From contig CALDIA010000146.1 of NCBI GenBank assembly GCA_937901455.1, positions 1 to 15,464 of the forward strand: a stretch of DNA of 15,464 nt, written 5' to 3'. Both the position numbers and the translations under genes were made by a program. The notes under the pieces are model-generated. The model was given only the letters and a program-made list of their open reading frames with translations. It was not told the origin of the DNA and searched no databases. Positions 15,201-15,464 of the stretch are shown here, piece after piece. The stretch's first letter is position 1. Each line of letters begins with the position of its first letter. Source of the DNA: an uncultured Bacteroidales bacterium. GTDB taxonomy: Bacteria; Bacteroidota; Bacteroidia; Bacteroidales; WCHB1-69.

Positions 15201-15355
15201 ATGGTAATGGACTTGGTACCCGCTGGAATTGTCCATGTGGCATTGCCCACTGAGGTATAGGGCTTAATATTCGTCACTGTTTGCGCAATTGCCAAAACCT
15301 GCAAAATGGTGAAAGTAATTGATAAACATACCGTTAACAACTTAATTTTCTTCAT
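12239..15355 (-). CDS. Large secreted protein: glycine-rich domain, PKD/Ig-like domains, C-terminal FISUMP domain
   Basis: A 1038-residue protein. A signal peptide (MKKIKLLTVCLSITFTILQVLAIAQ, about 1-25) shows export. Residues 50-265 are glycine-rich (ITIEAIGGGGAGG, GAGGSDGTNG, ANAGGGGGAGG, YGGGGSGAWS, QGAQGIVVITY), a beta-rich surface domain type found in Bacteroidota. Residues about 275-358 form a PKD-like domain (ICSSSSFEI...LTNITAEDVEVTYTVNA). Two related Ig-like units follow at about 368-450 and 465-548, both with the core WQ(K/S)S-DG--W-DI. More Ig-like segments span 550-820. Residues 833-1034 are a FISUMP (Fibrobacter succinogenes major paralogous) domain: YDGYTYSTVRIGCECWLKENL, YGLLYSWYSAM, CPDGWAVPTAAQYD, FWDSSES and GCSVRCVK. 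No T9SS sorting domain is seen at the C-terminus, so the route to the surface is unclear. Its ligand is unknown. It is monocistronic. Confidence 0.87.
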   Translation of the reverse strand: MKKIKLLTVCLSITFTILQVLAIAQTVTNIKPYTSVGNATWTIPAGTKSITIEAIGGGGAGGRARGLGFSFRQAGGGSGAAYAMSELTTDDFMPGQTITISVGAGGSDGTNGNASVVAIDGTVIVRAAGGVSVTGNNNETGATAQAASASIGDVIHIGGNGSKANSSLLYANAGGGGGAGGSTSNGGNAINATTGNNGGGVGGSGGGDLSGGYVSGSGASGTGTWSDIPRGHDGNKYGGGGSGAWSTGWGNHEGGQGAQGIVVITYVMTLEVDDVDTEICSSSSFEIIPTGIIPEGTLFSWEAPAVTGIIGAAAATNQTTISGTLTNITAEDVEVTYTVNASNGTFTDQFTVTVLVWAAPAPGMIEEDIISCTEGDTIKSFASVQDAAGTNGQYAWQKSIDGSTWTDIANAMNKEYTPTFLGNVGTTYYRRVYTTDCGIAYSNVLSMTYPGTIDPGDITSANTVVQYCPGTPVNATLESHATVQSGEIPSVQWQSSSDGVEWEDIETATDNTYAVMIEALTETVYYRYFVTLAGCTTPIYANNVWIYTPYVPAVINSIAAPNDLCPGQTSYMVTADITEGDAPIESYTWTGATGTSEEAVVVAMLPNCGETYEYTLQISDAHNCQSDVVSGTFTTKNPELGIGTMENVQAKLSGVCSFVVPTEDALTEAVNAVVTSDCQLAVTLDNITPAPNTDLEPATITMVSATATDMCGHVAEVQISVTSSSPIMSSNAISDFDDADVLITLWYGTCDTLYNVETPTFTNNVPEYEGMLVLTNDQALANEGPILGRLVPGKYVINWKITDPCGSYIVFPKSYIVVYPNCGDDDPNYEEPYTVSYDGYTYSTVRIGCECWLKENLHATTNAQGAGIAAANAYQNDLANVEPYGLLYSWYSAMGVAEDENHAEPAVELAKDGASYVQGVCPDGWAVPTAAQYDDMMTYADNDRQKASSPNVNYWLPGTAGVTPNNGFEAAGAGYYDATTDHFYNKLAETDFWDSSESLVSTDGNVCILSHICTYMMHRTKAKSMGCSVRCVKVEPAE
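14570..15190 (-). repeat. Low-complexity DNA encoding glycine-rich repeats
   Basis: Within the 1038-residue protein, codons for about residues 56-262 form a GC-rich stretch of short degenerate CCGCC/CCACC-type runs (as read on the + strand), coding for GGGGAGG, GGGSGA and similar blocks. The repeats are coding and irregular in length, with no constant unit or spacer. The long + strand open frames here (for example around 14769-15260) are shadows of this composition. Confidence 0.7.
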
Positions 15356-15424
15356 GTTATATTGAATTTTACTGATTTAAAACACGTGTGGGGCCTACAC
15401 AAATAAGGGTATAGATTCAACTGG

Positions 15425-15432
15425 CAAAGTTA
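15425..15432 (-). promoter_or_regulatory. Candidate -7 promoter element of the 1038-residue protein gene
   Basis: On the minus strand TAACTTTG matches TAnnTTTG and lies 69 bp upstream of the ATG at 15355. The expected -33 area is C-rich with no TTG, so support is partial. The leader between them (about 15356-15420) contains GTGT..ACAC and CACGTG but no convincing structure, and no Shine-Dalgarno sequence precedes the ATG. Confidence 0.5.
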
Positions 15433-15464
15433 TAAAAAATATAGGCAGGGGAATTGAAAAAAAG

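Noticed and set aside
14579..15260. Ala/Pro-rich + strand open frames opposite the glycine-rich region.
   Set aside because: They arise from the GC-rich glycine codons read in antisense; no credible start context.

Overview
The window looks like chromosomal DNA from a member of the Bacteroidota, most likely Bacteroidales. Several independent signals point there. There are two very long secreted proteins, one ending in a type IX secretion system (T9SS) type B sorting domain and the other in a Fibrobacter-type paralogous (FISUMP) domain. The promoters match TTG/TTTG-N(17-23)-TAnnTTTG. Leaders are AT-rich and almost all lack a Shine-Dalgarno (SD) sequence. The gene orders rpsU-xer-hpf and TPR protein-ribH are ones I associate with this phylum. 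No mobile element, CRISPR array, tRNA or rRNA was recognised.

Layout. 1-276: AT-rich upstream region. 277-1017 (+): membrane-anchored SIMPL-domain protein, ending in a strong hairpin terminator. 1101-2619 (-): housekeeping cluster transcribed rpsU -> xerC-like recombinase -> hpf, with an internal terminator-like hairpin between rpsU and xer. 2702-7009 (-): a tight three-gene unit, DegT-type sugar aminotransferase -> WbpD-like sugar N-acetyltransferase -> 867-residue T9SS cargo. The genes are 2 bp apart and then overlap by 17 bp. 7236-9504 (+): DUF1015 protein with an unusual cysteine-rich insert, then a glycosyltransferase-like protein 7 bp later. 9584-11752 (+): membrane TPR protein, ribH (riboflavin synthesis) and fmt (initiator tRNA formylation), closely spaced. 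11910-12173 (+): an HU-family protein with its own promoter. 12239-15355 (-): a 1038-residue secreted protein with a glycine-rich N-terminal domain, several Ig/PKD-like domains and a C-terminal FISUMP domain. It converges on HU at a perfectly palindromic bidirectional terminator.

Two themes deserve a second look. First, of all the genes here only rpsU and hpf carry an SD sequence. Bacteroidota ribosomes are known to hide their anti-SD using bS21, the product of rpsU, so this suggests bS21-dependent control of both a ribosomal protein and a ribosome hibernation factor in one cluster. Second, enzymes of diacetamido/acylamino uronic acid (Wbp-type) sugar synthesis are translationally coupled to a T9SS cargo. 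In Porphyromonas that pathway makes the sugar that links T9SS cargo to the cell surface. Both are inferences from arrangement and motifs, with no experimental or database check possible here.
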